From: a bacterium
Lineage (GTDB): Bacteria; SAR324; XYD2-FULL-50-16
Length of the DNA stretch: 64,000 bases
Assembly: GCA_018829445.1 (NCBI GenBank)
Contig: JAHJTV010000060.1
Span: 62,001-126,000 of the forward strand
Direction: 5' to 3'
A model generated the notes under the pieces. It was not told the DNA's origin. It was given only the letters and a program-made list of their open reading frames with translations, and did not search any database. The position numbers were made by a program, and so were the translations under genes. How positions within the stretch are numbered: position 1 is the stretch's first letter; every line of letters starts with the position of its first letter. Positions 18,358 to 27,735 of this stretch are shown here, in pieces.

Positions 18358-19635
18358 TTAAAATCCGCCTCTCAATTGAAGACCGTTGATGGTCCGCTGG
18401 GATGGTTTCTTGGTTGAGATATTGACTTTATAATCGTATTGATACTGGAGTGACCAGTTAGGATTAAAAGCCCATCCAAGACTGAACGTAAACCTAATCG
18501 GTATATCCGTTCTTGCATCCCCCAAGTCAGATATCAGGGGTTCATCATTAGGGAAATTCTTATAATGCAGTCCAAATCCAACGCCTTGCAGGAATCCTGA
18601 CTCCCACTTATTGGACCAATCGAAATCCATGGCAAAACCACTGTATTCACTCTCTTCTGTTCCGTCTGAACCCGAGCCTAAGGCAATTACGCTTTTGAAG
18701 AAATCGAGATTATCGGCATCCACGTTCGTGTATTCCCATCTAAAAAGAGTGATATTACCCGTATCCAAACCGGATGCAGCAAAAATTTTGTGATTGTACA
18801 ACACCCCCCACAAGTGTCGAGTTGTACCATCTTCTTTATCACTGCGGCCGAATTGATAACCTATCTTGAAAACATGATACTGGGCATAAGCTTCTGATCC
18901 CAGTTTGATATCCATTAGCGTATAGCGACCATCAAAGCCGTTTTCATTCGGTTGGGGAACATATGATGCTCCAACGATCATAACAGCAGAATTCAAGTTT
19001 TCATAAATATCCTGGCTATAAGTACTCTGCGCATATCCCAATACTCCTTTAATCTTCCCGTAACTGAAGATCCCCATTAAATTGACGGCTGTCTGGGTAT
19101 CTGCCTGTTCATCATCGTCAATCTGTCCGCTGATTTCATAATCCTCAATGGCAACCGGCAGACTTAAATCGTTGCTGGGATTGCTGTCGCTGTTTAGCTG
19201 AATACCACCAATTATCTTCCATTTGAAGCCTTCAGCTTTGGCTTCTGCCGGTTGTTCTTCTTCTTCCAGTGAAGCTAAATCAACTCCATAAGCGACCAGA
19301 TAGTTTCTGGTTCGCTCATTCCCATTTTCATCAACAGCTTTAACCGTGATGATATTTTTCCCTCCAATAAAATTGAACACTTTTTCGATATTAAGAGTTG
19401 TCGCAGGTTCAAAGCTTTGCGCTTCCCCATTGATGATAACTTCAGAAATTGTATCATCATCATAAATAACAAAGCTTACTTCCAGCTGACTCGAATCAAC
19501 CTGCTGTCTTCTAACCAGATCAGTTGTCAATATATTGGGCGCCGCCTCATTTTCATCGTCTTGAGCAAATAGCGATGAAACGGGAAACGCTCCCAATATA
19601 GTAATAATTAATAAAACCAATAATTTTGATTTCAA
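18358..19635 (-). CDS. Exported protein: Ig-like N-domain plus outer-membrane beta barrel
   Basis: The signal peptide (residues 1-24, ending FAQ) is followed by an Ig-like or cadherin-like segment (DDTISEVIINGEAQSFEP; GGKNIITVKAVDENGNERTR), a pattern seen where outer-membrane proteins carry a periplasmic or surface beta sandwich. A Pro/Glu linker follows. The last 290 residues alternate hydrophobic and polar residues in barrel-like strands and end in Phe (LQLRGGF), the usual barrel signal. The start codon is TTG with an excellent ribosome binding site (AAAGGAGACAGAA then TTG). It lies 37 bases after the FecR-domain gene and 22 bases before the lipoprotein gene. Confidence 0.75.
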   Translation of the reverse strand: MKSKLLVLLIITILGAFPVSSLFAQDDENEAAPNILTTDLVRRQQVDSSQLEVSFVIYDDDTISEVIINGEAQSFEPATTLNIEKVFNFIGGKNIITVKAVDENGNERTRNYLVAYGVDLASLEEEEQPAEAKAEGFKWKIIGGIQLNSDSNPSNDLSLPVAIEDYEISGQIDDDEQADTQTAVNLMGIFSYGKIKGVLGYAQSTYSQDIYENLNSAVMIVGASYVPQPNENGFDGRYTLMDIKLGSEAYAQYHVFKIGYQFGRSDKEDGTTRHLWGVLYNHKIFAASGLDTGNITLFRWEYTNVDADNLDFFKSVIALGSGSDGTEESEYSGFAMDFDWSNKWESGFLQGVGFGLHYKNFPNDEPLISDLGDARTDIPIRFTFSLGWAFNPNWSLQYQYDYKVNISTKKPSQRTINGLQLRGGF

Positions 19636-19672
19636 TTCTGTCTCCTTTAAATAATTGTGGCTTTATGAGCAT

Positions 19673-20530
19673 CTAATCTTCAACAACAACGTTGATATTC
19701 ATTTTTGTTCCTGTTCCGGCGGCTGCATCTATAGCTTCTTGTATGTAGTCTACCAGTTCTTCACGGGTTTCCGGAACGGCTCTCTCACCGCTTATAATGG
19801 AGTCTATACCTCCGGCAGCCTCGATATTCTTAACTCTGAGACGGATGGCTTCTCGAATTGACTCCGGAATTTCTGCAGTTTTTGAATTTTCCGTATTCAG
19901 AGCATCGGTTCCCGTTGTTTCTTGTTGATCTTCAGACAAAGAAGGATCGAAATCCGGTATACCTTCAAAATCAACTCCCTGTCTCAGCTCGTCAACCAGA
20001 AACCCCAGTTGCCCTTCAGAGACATCATATTCTTCTCCATCGTTGGTCGTAACTGTCATATCACCACTCCTGTTACCCAGGGATGTCATGTCAGGACTCG
20101 TATTGCCATCTCCAACGGATCCTTTAATGCCAATGGTCGCAGTCGCCGTTCTTAAATTGAGCGACTTCTGCTTACGAACAGTAGCTGTTTTTGCACGAAA
20201 CTTTCCAAATAACATCCTGATCGCTCCCGACTCCTTTTTCTTCTGCCATTTTTTCAATTGCATAATCGCATTTGAACCAAGGTAAACTCTATGCTCATCA
20301 GGATTTGTAAGCATCAACGCACTTCCTTTCAAAGTCCGAATCGTATCATTTTCATATACAATCACCGGATTATTCTTCTGTGTAAAAAGCAACATTCTAT
20401 GATCTCTTACAATAACGACATTGCCACTTTTTATTGCCACTTCACCGTATTTGATCGCAGCCTCGGTAAAAGGAACGATACAAAGGATGAAAAGTGATAC
20501 AATAAGTGTTTTTTGGGTAAGTCTATTCAT
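19673..20530 (-). CDS. FecR-domain exported protein
   Basis: From the ATG at 20530 (ribosome binding site GGAAGGAC, 5-6 bases upstream) the protein has a signal peptide (LIVSLFILCIVPFTEA). A FecR-like domain follows at about residues 28-150: GEVAIKSGNVVIVRDHR, then VYENDTIRTLKGSALMLTNP, AIMQLKKW, and TATATIGIKGSVGD. The frame is open further upstream to 20719, but that stretch has neither ribosome site nor signal sequence at its start. The C-terminal 90 residues are acidic and helical. There is no sigma-factor partner, unlike classical FecIR. It begins a three-gene operon with the barrel protein and lipoprotein. The gene upstream on the opposite strand is the AI-2E-type permease. Confidence 0.8.
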   Translation of the reverse strand: MNRLTQKTLIVSLFILCIVPFTEAAIKYGEVAIKSGNVVIVRDHRMLLFTQKNNPVIVYENDTIRTLKGSALMLTNPDEHRVYLGSNAIMQLKKWQKKKESGAIRMLFGKFRAKTATVRKQKSLNLRTATATIGIKGSVGDGNTSPDMTSLGNRSGDMTVTTNDGEEYDVSEGQLGFLVDELRQGVDFEGIPDFDPSLSEDQQETTGTDALNTENSKTAEIPESIREAIRLRVKNIEAAGGIDSIISGERAVPETREELVDYIQEAIDAAAGTGTKMNINVVVED

Positions 20531-20739
20531 AAACGTCCTTCCATTTTGAATCGTTTGAATTGATAGTAAATTTCCGATTTTATCCACTAAAATAATAGTA
20601 GCAGCATTTGCAGAAGTCAAATGATTATTCACTGTATGGATTACATGTGGTAGGATCAGCTTTGAATGACATTCATTTGGTAGACATTTATGAATTTTAG
20701 TTTTATTCAATAATATCAACTGATTCTTTTGGAATGTGA

Positions 20740-20882
20740 AACATATTCTCGTCCATTGTTGAACAGTACTATCGAGTTCACAAAATCAGGAACATATGGT
20801 AATTGAAAACAGGTAGCAATAATCAACAACATATGGGAATATGTTACCTAATAGTAATAATAACAATATGTTTTGTTTTAGA
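20740..20882. promoter_or_regulatory. Cluster of AACATAT half-sites between divergent genes
   Basis: Five copies of AACATAT or its complement ATATGTT lie in 143 bases: 20740-20746, 20791-20797, 20828-20834, 20839-20845 (reverse) and 20876-20882 (reverse). The pair at 20828-20845 forms a perfect palindrome AACATAT-GGGA-ATATGTT. The 419-base region 20531-20949 separates the FecR-domain operon from the divergent permease and holds no gene. A transcription-factor binding region is inferred; the base composition is AT-rich, so chance copies cannot be excluded. Confidence 0.45.
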
Positions 20883-20949
20883 TACGCGATACCAAAGATT
20901 TTTCTTACAATGATATTATTTGACAAAAGATAATTGAGAGATCCTAATA

Positions 20950-22011
20950 ATGAACGATTCCAAGCATTCCATTGTGGTTTTTTTCGTTGGCTACATTGTC
21001 CTGTTTTATTTACTGGGATTAATGCTTTGGCCATTTTTATCCTCAATAATCTTCGCAGGAATACTGGCAGGGAGCTTTAGCCCTTTAATGAATTTGATAA
21101 ACAACAGGCTACAGCATCCGAAATGGTCCGCAAGCCTTGTTTGTCTTATAATCGTTTTGGCTATTTTTCTTCCCTCAGTGTTTATCATTATAAAACTGTC
21201 GGAAGAGGCATTGAACCTGTACCAGGCTATTGGAGTTTATCTCAGCAATAAAGATTTTGAACAGATATTCGCTAACAAAAAATACTTCCCTGACCTTGTA
21301 AAAAAAACGTTTGAATTAATGCATCTGGAATTCAATTTTGATACTATAAAGGGCATTGTGCTGGAAGCATCAAAAAATGCCAGTTCAGCTGTTTTTGATA
21401 TTATAAACTCCTGGATCAGTAATATTTTTTCTTTTTTCTTGCACTTCATTATTATGCTAATCGTGATTTTCACTCTCCTGGTGGATGGCGCCAGGATAAA
21501 ATCCTTTATTCTGGCGTTATCTCCGCTGCCCGACGATGAGGAAGAATTGGTAATTGATCGTTTTAATCAGATTAACTATGTGACATTGATAGGCAATGGG
21601 ATTGGAGCTTTGATTCAAGGCGTCTTGGCGGGTATCGGGTTTTGGGTGGCCGGGATTGAATCCCTGACTTTGTGGACCACCATGATGATCGTACTGGCTT
21701 TTATCCCTTTAGTCGGCATTTCTATAATATACATCCCTGTATGCCTTTACCTTTTGTTATCCGGTGACACCATCACATCTATAATGCTATTTTCTTACTG
21801 CACCTTGATTTCGTTGGTTGTGGAAAACTGGTTTAAACCCAGGTTTGTTGGAAATCGCTCCGAGATCAACTCTACGGCAATCTTCCTTAGCATTGTGGGG
21901 GGATTGGCTGTTTTTGGAATTCCCGGTATTTTTTATGGTCCGTTGATCATCTCTATTTTCCTAACATTTGTAGATTTGTACCATAAAAGATATACCGATA
22001 CTCCTGTTTAA
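20950..22011 (+). CDS. AI-2E / PerM family permease
   Basis: About eight transmembrane helices arranged as in the family: two near the N-terminus (IVVFFVGYIVLFYLLGLMLW, then LVCLIIVLAIFLPSVFIIIK), a long soluble stretch (about 90-150), then five or six more. The family hallmark region PLVGISIIYIPVCLYLLLSG and the C-terminal SIVGGLAVFGIPGIFYGPLI are present. 353 residues is normal. Members export AI-2 or act as sodium/proton antiporters, but substrate assignments are uncertain for most. It starts 87 bases upstream of the 1330-residue gene on the same strand, which may be co-transcribed. Confidence 0.88.
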   Translation: MNDSKHSIVVFFVGYIVLFYLLGLMLWPFLSSIIFAGILAGSFSPLMNLINNRLQHPKWSASLVCLIIVLAIFLPSVFIIIKLSEEALNLYQAIGVYLSNKDFEQIFANKKYFPDLVKKTFELMHLEFNFDTIKGIVLEASKNASSAVFDIINSWISNIFSFFLHFIIMLIVIFTLLVDGARIKSFILALSPLPDDEEELVIDRFNQINYVTLIGNGIGALIQGVLAGIGFWVAGIESLTLWTTMMIVLAFIPLVGISIIYIPVCLYLLLSGDTITSIMLFSYCTLISLVVENWFKPRFVGNRSEINSTAIFLSIVGGLAVFGIPGIFYGPLIISIFLTFVDLYHKRYTDTPV

Positions 22012-22098
22012 ATTTTCTGGATTGAACCCTGGTTTTAGAAAAAGCGTAAGAAATCAACAGTTTTTAAGCAAGACAACAAATCAAATAATTTTGGAATA

Positions 22099-25000
22099 AT
22101 GATGAAGCATTTTTTTGAGCAAACAACAATTTTGGATGACACTGCCCTGTCCGAATTATTGAGGACAGCCAGACGGGAACTGCGACAAAAACCGATGAAT
22201 CTTTCCGAGATGTCAGCCAAAATGGATCTAATCTGTTTCAATGCAAGTGCTACCAATCAATATATTCCAAGGGGCATGGATTCCTTAATTACGACAAAAA
22301 ACCTGCCGTTGGGTCAAAAAATTCCAAAAGAGATCTCAACAGATCTGGAAAAATTAATCTCACTTAATCCCGGAGATGTATTTGGATATTTACTGGGAAA
22401 CATTCAGACCAAAGCGATATTCAACTATCTTGATATCCTCTTTGTGTTAAATAATGATTATCGATTTCGTCCTCAGGTTGTTGCCCATTTTTCCTACCCT
22501 GAATTGATCGACTATCTGATCGATTTTTTAAACGCAGGCGTTGTGGATGGCACCAAAAGAAAGATAGATATTTTTGATGATAAATCCGCTGTTGCATGGA
22601 AAACCGTTGTTAAGGCCAATGAGCTAAAAACAGTTGATAAAAGCATTCGGGCTCCTGTAATTATTGAACGCCCCTTCTTTAATGACATCAAGATAAATAT
22701 CAGTAAGGGTGGTAAACCACAGATCATTGACAGTTCGTTTGGAAATTTAAAATCTGTTATTGGCTATTTCAACAGGTATAAAAGTCCCAATGGTGAGTTG
22801 ATCAGCTCAAAAAACAAACTTTTCTTCAAGCCAAAAGATATCCATAGTATAAAGGTTGCTTCATCACAATCCAAGGTTCTTCTTGGGCTCTCCCATAAAG
22901 GGGAATATATTGCTTCAGCACAGTTTGTAACCCATGAAATCGGTCTTAAACATATTTTATTTAAGGATATTGACTTTTTTACCTTTAAAATTAACAAAAA
23001 AGCGACAGATATCAGACCGGATCAGATTACCCGCATTGAAGTCAATATCGACACGCAACAGGTGATTTTTGATCGGGGGGTTTCCGATGATGAATTTCAT
23101 GTCTCTCGATTCGATAAACTGAAACTGTACAAGAATGAAAAAGCGGTATTTATTCACAAGATTGTTCCATTCAACCGGGGTGCAGCAAATTTCGAACAAA
23201 TTCAGACTTTTTTTGCATCTCGCTATACAGAATATGAGAAAGCAAGACAGATTCTAACTGCACGAGGCGAGCTAGGCCTGCTAAGTTCCCGGAATGTTTG
23301 TTCTGGTGATCTAATGACCCATGTAGCGCTTTCCAGTATGTATCAATTGGGACTTTTGCCCTTTGAAGCTAAATGTGTGGGTTTTTCTCCGGAGGATATA
23401 AAAAGCCCTGAAACGACAGCCAAACTCTTTCAAAAAGAGTTCGAGGAACTCCAGGGACTATTAGCAAAGGTTGTGGATGTTTCCAAATCTCCGGATTTTA
23501 CAGAGCATAATTTTGACAGACTATCCAAAACCATGCGGTCTTTTGTATTAATAAAGGATACAGCAGATGTAAAACCGGAGATGTTCGAAAAACTCATTGA
23601 TGAGTTGGAGAAGCTAACAGAATACATGGACAACTTCTTCAAGTTGGATATTTATAAAAGTCTGCATGATGGTCTTGAATGTGAACAGGTTCCGGATTTT
23701 GATAAACCGGGTGGAGAACATGAAATCATGTTGCCTGATGAAAGTTCAAGGATGGATAGTAAGACCAAGCAGTTTATCAGCGAAAACTATTCCTTTTTTC
23801 AAAAAAGAGACTTGGTGCAAAAAGCATTACTGAGAATTGAAAAGGTGATGTTCTATAATAACAACATGAAATCGTTTGCAGAAAACCAAGCATTTGAACC
23901 CGATTTGATTGTCTATAAAAACGAAGAATACCAAGTAGATAACTATTTATTTGCCTCTTACCCGGCTTATTCCTTATCAAAAGTATTGGAACCTGAAAGC
24001 CTCCGAATCAAAGATGAACTCGAAGAACTTCTTTTTGTTAAATTTATGCGAGATTTCACAAAAAGAACATTTCTTAAAGCCCAGGAGTTGAATAAATCAT
24101 TTCATCATCAATACAAGCATACCCTGGCGGAACTGGCTTTTAATGTCGATGAAAAAGTGAGGCAGCTTACCAAGGAACTTGAATTACTGGAGCAGCCTGA
24201 AAATAGGGAAAAAGCATATCAGGAGCTTTTGGATAAGATTACCTCCATGTATTTTGATCATTTAAAAAGCAAAGAGCAGAATATTGCAGGATTGGAAGCA
24301 GAAGAGAAAAAAGTGCAAAACTCTCTTAATCTGTTCAAAAAAGAGCTTGAAAAACTTCTTGGAGAAGAAATAGAGGCCGAAAACCTGGACCAGTGGCTTG
24401 ATTCAATACCTGATAGGCTGGAGCTTTTGAAAAAGGAAGTCATTGCCAGACATAAAGAGATATTGGGAAAGACGTCCCCTGTTTTTAACTCCTATGTCAG
24501 ACTATATAATACTGCCCTTCACTATTTTAACAAAGTGTTGGGGTACGCCCCTCTTTTCCAAAAAGCTCTTTGGATGCATCGGCATCAAAAAATGGTTGAT
24601 GAGGTAAAAGCCAAATCAAAGGAATACTTACTTTTGGAATCAACCGAGCTTACCAATAAAATTAGAGAATCGGAAACGTTCCAACCTGACGAAAAAAAAC
24701 GTGAACAGTTAACTGAAGAAGTTCAAATTCTTATCGGAGAACTAAAAGAAACCCTGGTTGAGTTGAAAGATATTCCTTCAAAAGAGCTATTCCAGTCGCC
24801 TAAAAAAACCAGTGATACATTATCAGAATACCTGGATTACTACCAAAATGAATCATTCAGATTAACCAAACTGGCGGGCATGCTGCAAGCAATCTATTTA
24901 AAAATGAATAAAATCCAAAACCAATTGTTCAAGAAACAGGAAGAATTGGTGCAAGAGGAGCTTAAATCGGCAGATCATAAATTCACCTTAAAAGTTCTAA

Positions 25001-26091
25001 CTATCATAAGAGACGACCCTGAAGCAAAAAAGGCAATCGAAAATCTGAATGAGAAGATTGAAAACATCCCAAAAGAGATCAAGGATGACCTGGGAGAGCT
25101 TCGTTCCAAATTAATTGAAGCGCTGACCACTTTTAAATCAACAGTAGTCAAAGAAAAACTCATTGAAATTTCCGATTATCGAGACTTTTTGAAAGAGAGT
25201 AAAAAACGGGATAAAATCAATAATCTGGCAAAAGAGTTGGTCAATTTCAGCCAGGGAATTAAATCAATTCGCCTGGAAAGAGAAGGGGAAATAAAAGATC
25301 TGGAGTACCTGAAAACCCAGGAATCAAAATTGGAAAAGATTGCCATGTCCAAAGCATTACCCTCAACAAGAGTTTTACTGAAAACCCAATATATTCCCAT
25401 GGTTGAAAGAGAAAAAAAGACTCTGGAAAGGGTTAATCAGTTTCTTGCCGAAATCATCTCCAAAGAGGAGCAAATCACTAACGGATTGACCTCAACGTTT
25501 TTTAAAAGACGGTATGGATTTCCTCAATTCTGCAAGGGAAGTTATTGCATTGACTCGACAAAAAGCACTAAAGACCATACTGAGAAAAACACGAATGCTA
25601 CCTATTCTCTCTTATCGGAAAGGATCAAAAAAGGGTGTGGGGTTGCAACAAAGAAAGTAGAAAGTATAGAACTATTAAAAACTGAGATTACAGGGGTCGA
25701 AGGATTAAGAGATCGGATTTCCCAGATCTGGCATGATCGAATTAAGGACAGGTTTTTATGTCTTCCGCCATCACTGAAGCTGGAAGACGTCCTTGAACTA
25801 TGTGAGTATAAAGATACTATCTGCCGCAATAGTCCCAAAGCTCAAAAGTCGAAAAACTCTTTACTTCTGGTGTATATTCAGAAAATAAAATACGATCAGA
25901 TAAAGGCGAATCCCGATTTGGTGGAACGCTATAATCAGGCTATATTGAGCAACATATTCATCAACATTGATGATTCCGTAATCTATAATAATAGGGATTC
26001 GATTTTTGAAGGGTTTATTCGTGAAACGTTTGGCGCCTGCAATGATACAATATCAGCTCAGATAACAAAAACGTTTCTGCAAACCGGTTAA
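22099..26091 (+). CDS. Giant hypothetical protein (1330 aa), beta-rich N-half and coiled-coil C-half
   Basis: Not recognised. No signal peptide or membrane segment, so probably cytoplasmic. Residues 1-180 are mixed alpha/beta; 180-370 are beta-rich (strands around IINISK..., KVLLGLSHKGEYIASAQFV, TRIEVNIDTQQVIFDRGV). Residues 420-1120 are dominated by charged helices with long heptad stretches (LDKITSMYFDHLKSKEQNI; ELDKITS-like and KKELEKLLGEEIEAENLDQW regions), that is, extended coiled coils. The last 200 residues contain most of the cysteines (FCKGSYC, KKGCG, LCLPP, LCEYKDTIC), possibly a metal or disulfide site. The gene follows the AI-2E-type permease and is itself followed by a convergent gene. 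A structural or filament-forming role is possible. Confidence 0.7.
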   Translation: MMKHFFEQTTILDDTALSELLRTARRELRQKPMNLSEMSAKMDLICFNASATNQYIPRGMDSLITTKNLPLGQKIPKEISTDLEKLISLNPGDVFGYLLGNIQTKAIFNYLDILFVLNNDYRFRPQVVAHFSYPELIDYLIDFLNAGVVDGTKRKIDIFDDKSAVAWKTVVKANELKTVDKSIRAPVIIERPFFNDIKINISKGGKPQIIDSSFGNLKSVIGYFNRYKSPNGELISSKNKLFFKPKDIHSIKVASSQSKVLLGLSHKGEYIASAQFVTHEIGLKHILFKDIDFFTFKINKKATDIRPDQITRIEVNIDTQQVIFDRGVSDDEFHVSRFDKLKLYKNEKAVFIHKIVPFNRGAANFEQIQTFFASRYTEYEKARQILTARGELGLLSSRNVCSGDLMTHVALSSMYQLGLLPFEAKCVGFSPEDIKSPETTAKLFQKEFEELQGLLAKVVDVSKSPDFTEHNFDRLSKTMRSFVLIKDTADVKPEMFEKLIDELEKLTEYMDNFFKLDIYKSLHDGLECEQVPDFDKPGGEHEIMLPDESSRMDSKTKQFISENYSFFQKRDLVQKALLRIEKVMFYNNNMKSFAENQAFEPDLIVYKNEEYQVDNYLFASYPAYSLSKVLEPESLRIKDELEELLFVKFMRDFTKRTFLKAQELNKSFHHQYKHTLAELAFNVDEKVRQLTKELELLEQPENREKAYQELLDKITSMYFDHLKSKEQNIAGLEAEEKKVQNSLNLFKKELEKLLGEEIEAENLDQWLDSIPDRLELLKKEVIARHKEILGKTSPVFNSYVRLYNTALHYFNKVLGYAPLFQKALWMHRHQKMVDEVKAKSKEYLLLESTELTNKIRESETFQPDEKKREQLTEEVQILIGELKETLVELKDIPSKELFQSPKKTSDTLSEYLDYYQNESFRLTKLAGMLQAIYLKMNKIQNQLFKKQEELVQEELKSADHKFTLKVLTIIRDDPEAKKAIENLNEKIENIPKEIKDDLGELRSKLIEALTTFKSTVVKEKLIEISDYRDFLKESKKRDKINNLAKELVNFSQGIKSIRLEREGEIKDLEYLKTQESKLEKIAMSKALPSTRVLLKTQYIPMVEREKKTLERVNQFLAEIISKEEQITNGLTSTFFKRRYGFPQFCKGSYCIDSTKSTKDHTEKNTNATYSLLSERIKKGCGVATKKVESIELLKTEITGVEGLRDRISQIWHDRIKDRFLCLPPSLKLEDVLELCEYKDTICRNSPKAQKSKNSLLLVYIQKIKYDQIKANPDLVERYNQAILSNIFINIDDSVIYNNRDSIFEGFIRETFGACNDTISAQITKTFLQTG

Positions 26092-26113
26092 TCTGCTTCG
26101 GTGAATTTTCAAC

Positions 26114-26641
26114 CTATTTGCATCTTCCAAAAGAGTATTTGGTACAAGCGTTTTTATTGATTCCTGTTGCACCGGAAAAATCCACAAGCTTGTTATTTGC
26201 ATTTTTGAGATTGATATCATCGCAGCGGGCTCCTTTCAAGTAAACGCCAATTAACTTAGCCCCTTGAAAGGAGGAATCCCTCAGGTCAGAAGCGGTCATA
26301 TCTACAAAAAACATTTTTGAATTATCAAAAACAGCTTCCGTCAAGATCGAACCTCTAAAATCAATATATTTTAGAGAGGCTCCCGAAAAATCAGTACTGT
26401 CCAAGTTGGCACCGGTAAATACGATGTTTTCTAGAACCGCATCCCGTAATGACGCCCCGTTCAAGTTTGCGTTTGAGAGATTCAGATTTCTAAGAGTAGC
26501 ACCTTCCAGGTTGCATGAGGAAAAGGTTCCTCCAGTACATTCCTTTGTCTCCAGAAAACGGCTTAAGTCTTCCTGATCATATGCGAAGCTTGGCAGGCTT
26601 ATGAAGGAAAATAAAGCCAGTACAATAAAAACTTTCTTCAT
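26114..26641 (-). CDS. Exported pentapeptide-repeat protein
   Basis: The signal peptide (residues 1-20, VFIVLALFSFISLPSFA) is followed by about 20 tandem A(D/N)LXX units from residue 40 to 160 (ATLRNLNLSNANLNGASLRD; GANLDSTDFSGASLKYIDF), a right-handed quadrilateral beta helix. Three Cys in the first unit region (ECTGGTFSSC) and two near the end (C164-C174 area) may staple the ends. Most well-known pentapeptide proteins (Qnr, MfpA) are cytoplasmic gyrase or topoisomerase mimics; an exported version cannot be one, so its role is unknown. It is monocistronic and convergent with the 1330-residue gene, with 22 bases between stops. Confidence 0.85.
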   Translation of the reverse strand: MKKVFIVLALFSFISLPSFAYDQEDLSRFLETKECTGGTFSSCNLEGATLRNLNLSNANLNGASLRDAVLENIVFTGANLDSTDFSGASLKYIDFRGSILTEAVFDNSKMFFVDMTASDLRDSSFQGAKLIGVYLKGARCDDINLKNANNKLVDFSGATGINKNACTKYSFGRCK

Positions 26642-27142
26642 AGTTCACCTTTTTGGGGTAACAGGTTCAATTGTGTCCTTAGCCTGAATATTTACAAAAG
26701 CCATAACGACTACTTAAGCATCTAATACACGACAAAAACCTTAACCGCTTAATAGAATTGGCAAATATAAACCACTAATATTCTATTAGCAATTTAATAT
26801 AATTCAATAAAGCAAAAACTTTGATTTGCATTTTGATTATCTCACTGATACCAAGCCTCATTTTTTGCCGCTTAAAACAGGAAAAAGCAAAAACTGATCC
26901 CTAATGATATTTTTTTTCGATTTAACACAAAATTTGTAATGCAACGCTTTGATTCTAATTTGCCGCTAGACAATCTTTTAAGTTTCCTCTGCAAATACAA
27001 CCTAATAACAATCAATTCATTCATTGACCGAAAATCGCGTGGCTTGGAAGATAATTTGCATTGAAAAACTTACATTATCTTATTTATACTAACACCATGT
27101 TATCATCATTAACCTACATAAAAACTCAGCAAATAATATACG
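26642..27142. other. Gene-free AT-rich region with one hairpin and one promoter
   Basis: 501 bases, very AT-rich, no credible reading frame. It contains an imperfect inverted repeat (GCTTAATAGAAT near 26748 and ATTCTATTAGC near 26780) and a good promoter candidate for the next gene. Nothing else recognised. Confidence 0.5.
27061..27090 (+). promoter_or_regulatory. Sigma-70-type promoter candidate
   Basis: TTGAAA (27061-27066) and TATACT (27085-27090) with an 18-base spacer, 52 bases upstream of the small membrane protein gene at 27143. Both boxes are close to consensus. Confidence 0.5.
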
Positions 27143-27409
27143 ATGGAATTTATTCATGATTCAATGATCATATGGTTTATGTGCGGTGTCGCTTTAATCG
27201 GATTATTACAGATTATTGCCAAAAACCGTCCCACTGAAGTACAGCTGGGAATGGCCACCAAGTCTGACCAGTTTTCCATGAGTACTATATTTTTGAGTGT
27301 TCGTAGTGGTGAAGCACCCCTGTTTTTTTGTGTATTAGGCATTACAGTATTTTTTTTCCTGTTCTCTATCGCATTTTGTAGGGAGATTAGTTTTCTAATG
27401 CCGTTTTAG
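27143..27409 (+). CDS. Small membrane protein (88 aa)
   Basis: Two hydrophobic segments: residues 8-25 (MIIWFMCGVALIGLLQII) and about 60-78 (APLFFCVLGITVFFFLFSIA), with a soluble loop between. No family recognised. The promoter candidate at 27061-27090 lends some support; no ribosome binding site is clear. It is close (convergent) to a small minus-strand frame at 27412. It could be a genuine small membrane protein or an unexpressed frame. Confidence 0.45.
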   Translation: MEFIHDSMIIWFMCGVALIGLLQIIAKNRPTEVQLGMATKSDQFSMSTIFLSVRSGEAPLFFCVLGITVFFFLFSIAFCREISFLMPF

Positions 27410-27411
27410 AC

Positions 27412-27609
27412 TCAATTGAACAATCCAAAATGCCACCGTGTTTTGGATTTTAGATCCATTTGAGCAAAAATCAGCTTGACACCCTGCCAATGGATCTCTT
27501 TTTTCAATTTAAAAAACGGGTTTGAAAGAAACTCCTGTCCCCACATCCACTGTCTGATGTAAAATATACCATTTTCTATATCGGTTTTCTTAGCATAAAT
27601 CGCAGCCAA
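27412..27609 (-). CDS. Possible small protein (65 aa), low confidence
   Basis: A 65-codon frame beginning with TTG, rich in aromatics (FYIRQWMWGQEF; IHWQGVKLIFAQMD). The frame stays open further upstream to about 27640, so it might be the 3' remnant of a longer gene. No homologue recognised, no clear ribosome binding site. The interval 27410-27735 (326 bases) holds nothing else. Confidence 0.2.
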   Translation of the reverse strand: MAAIYAKKTDIENGIFYIRQWMWGQEFLSNPFFKLKKEIHWQGVKLIFAQMDLKSKTRWHFGLFN

Positions 27610-27735
27610 TCTTTTAATCGAACTGTGAACAGAGTTCTCAAGTTTATTGTTTGGCTATCCAATATCCGGTTTGAATCGCTTTTTCTTGAAGGTGATTCAT
27701 TTCATTCAAATTTTTAGGGACTGTTTTTGTTTGAG

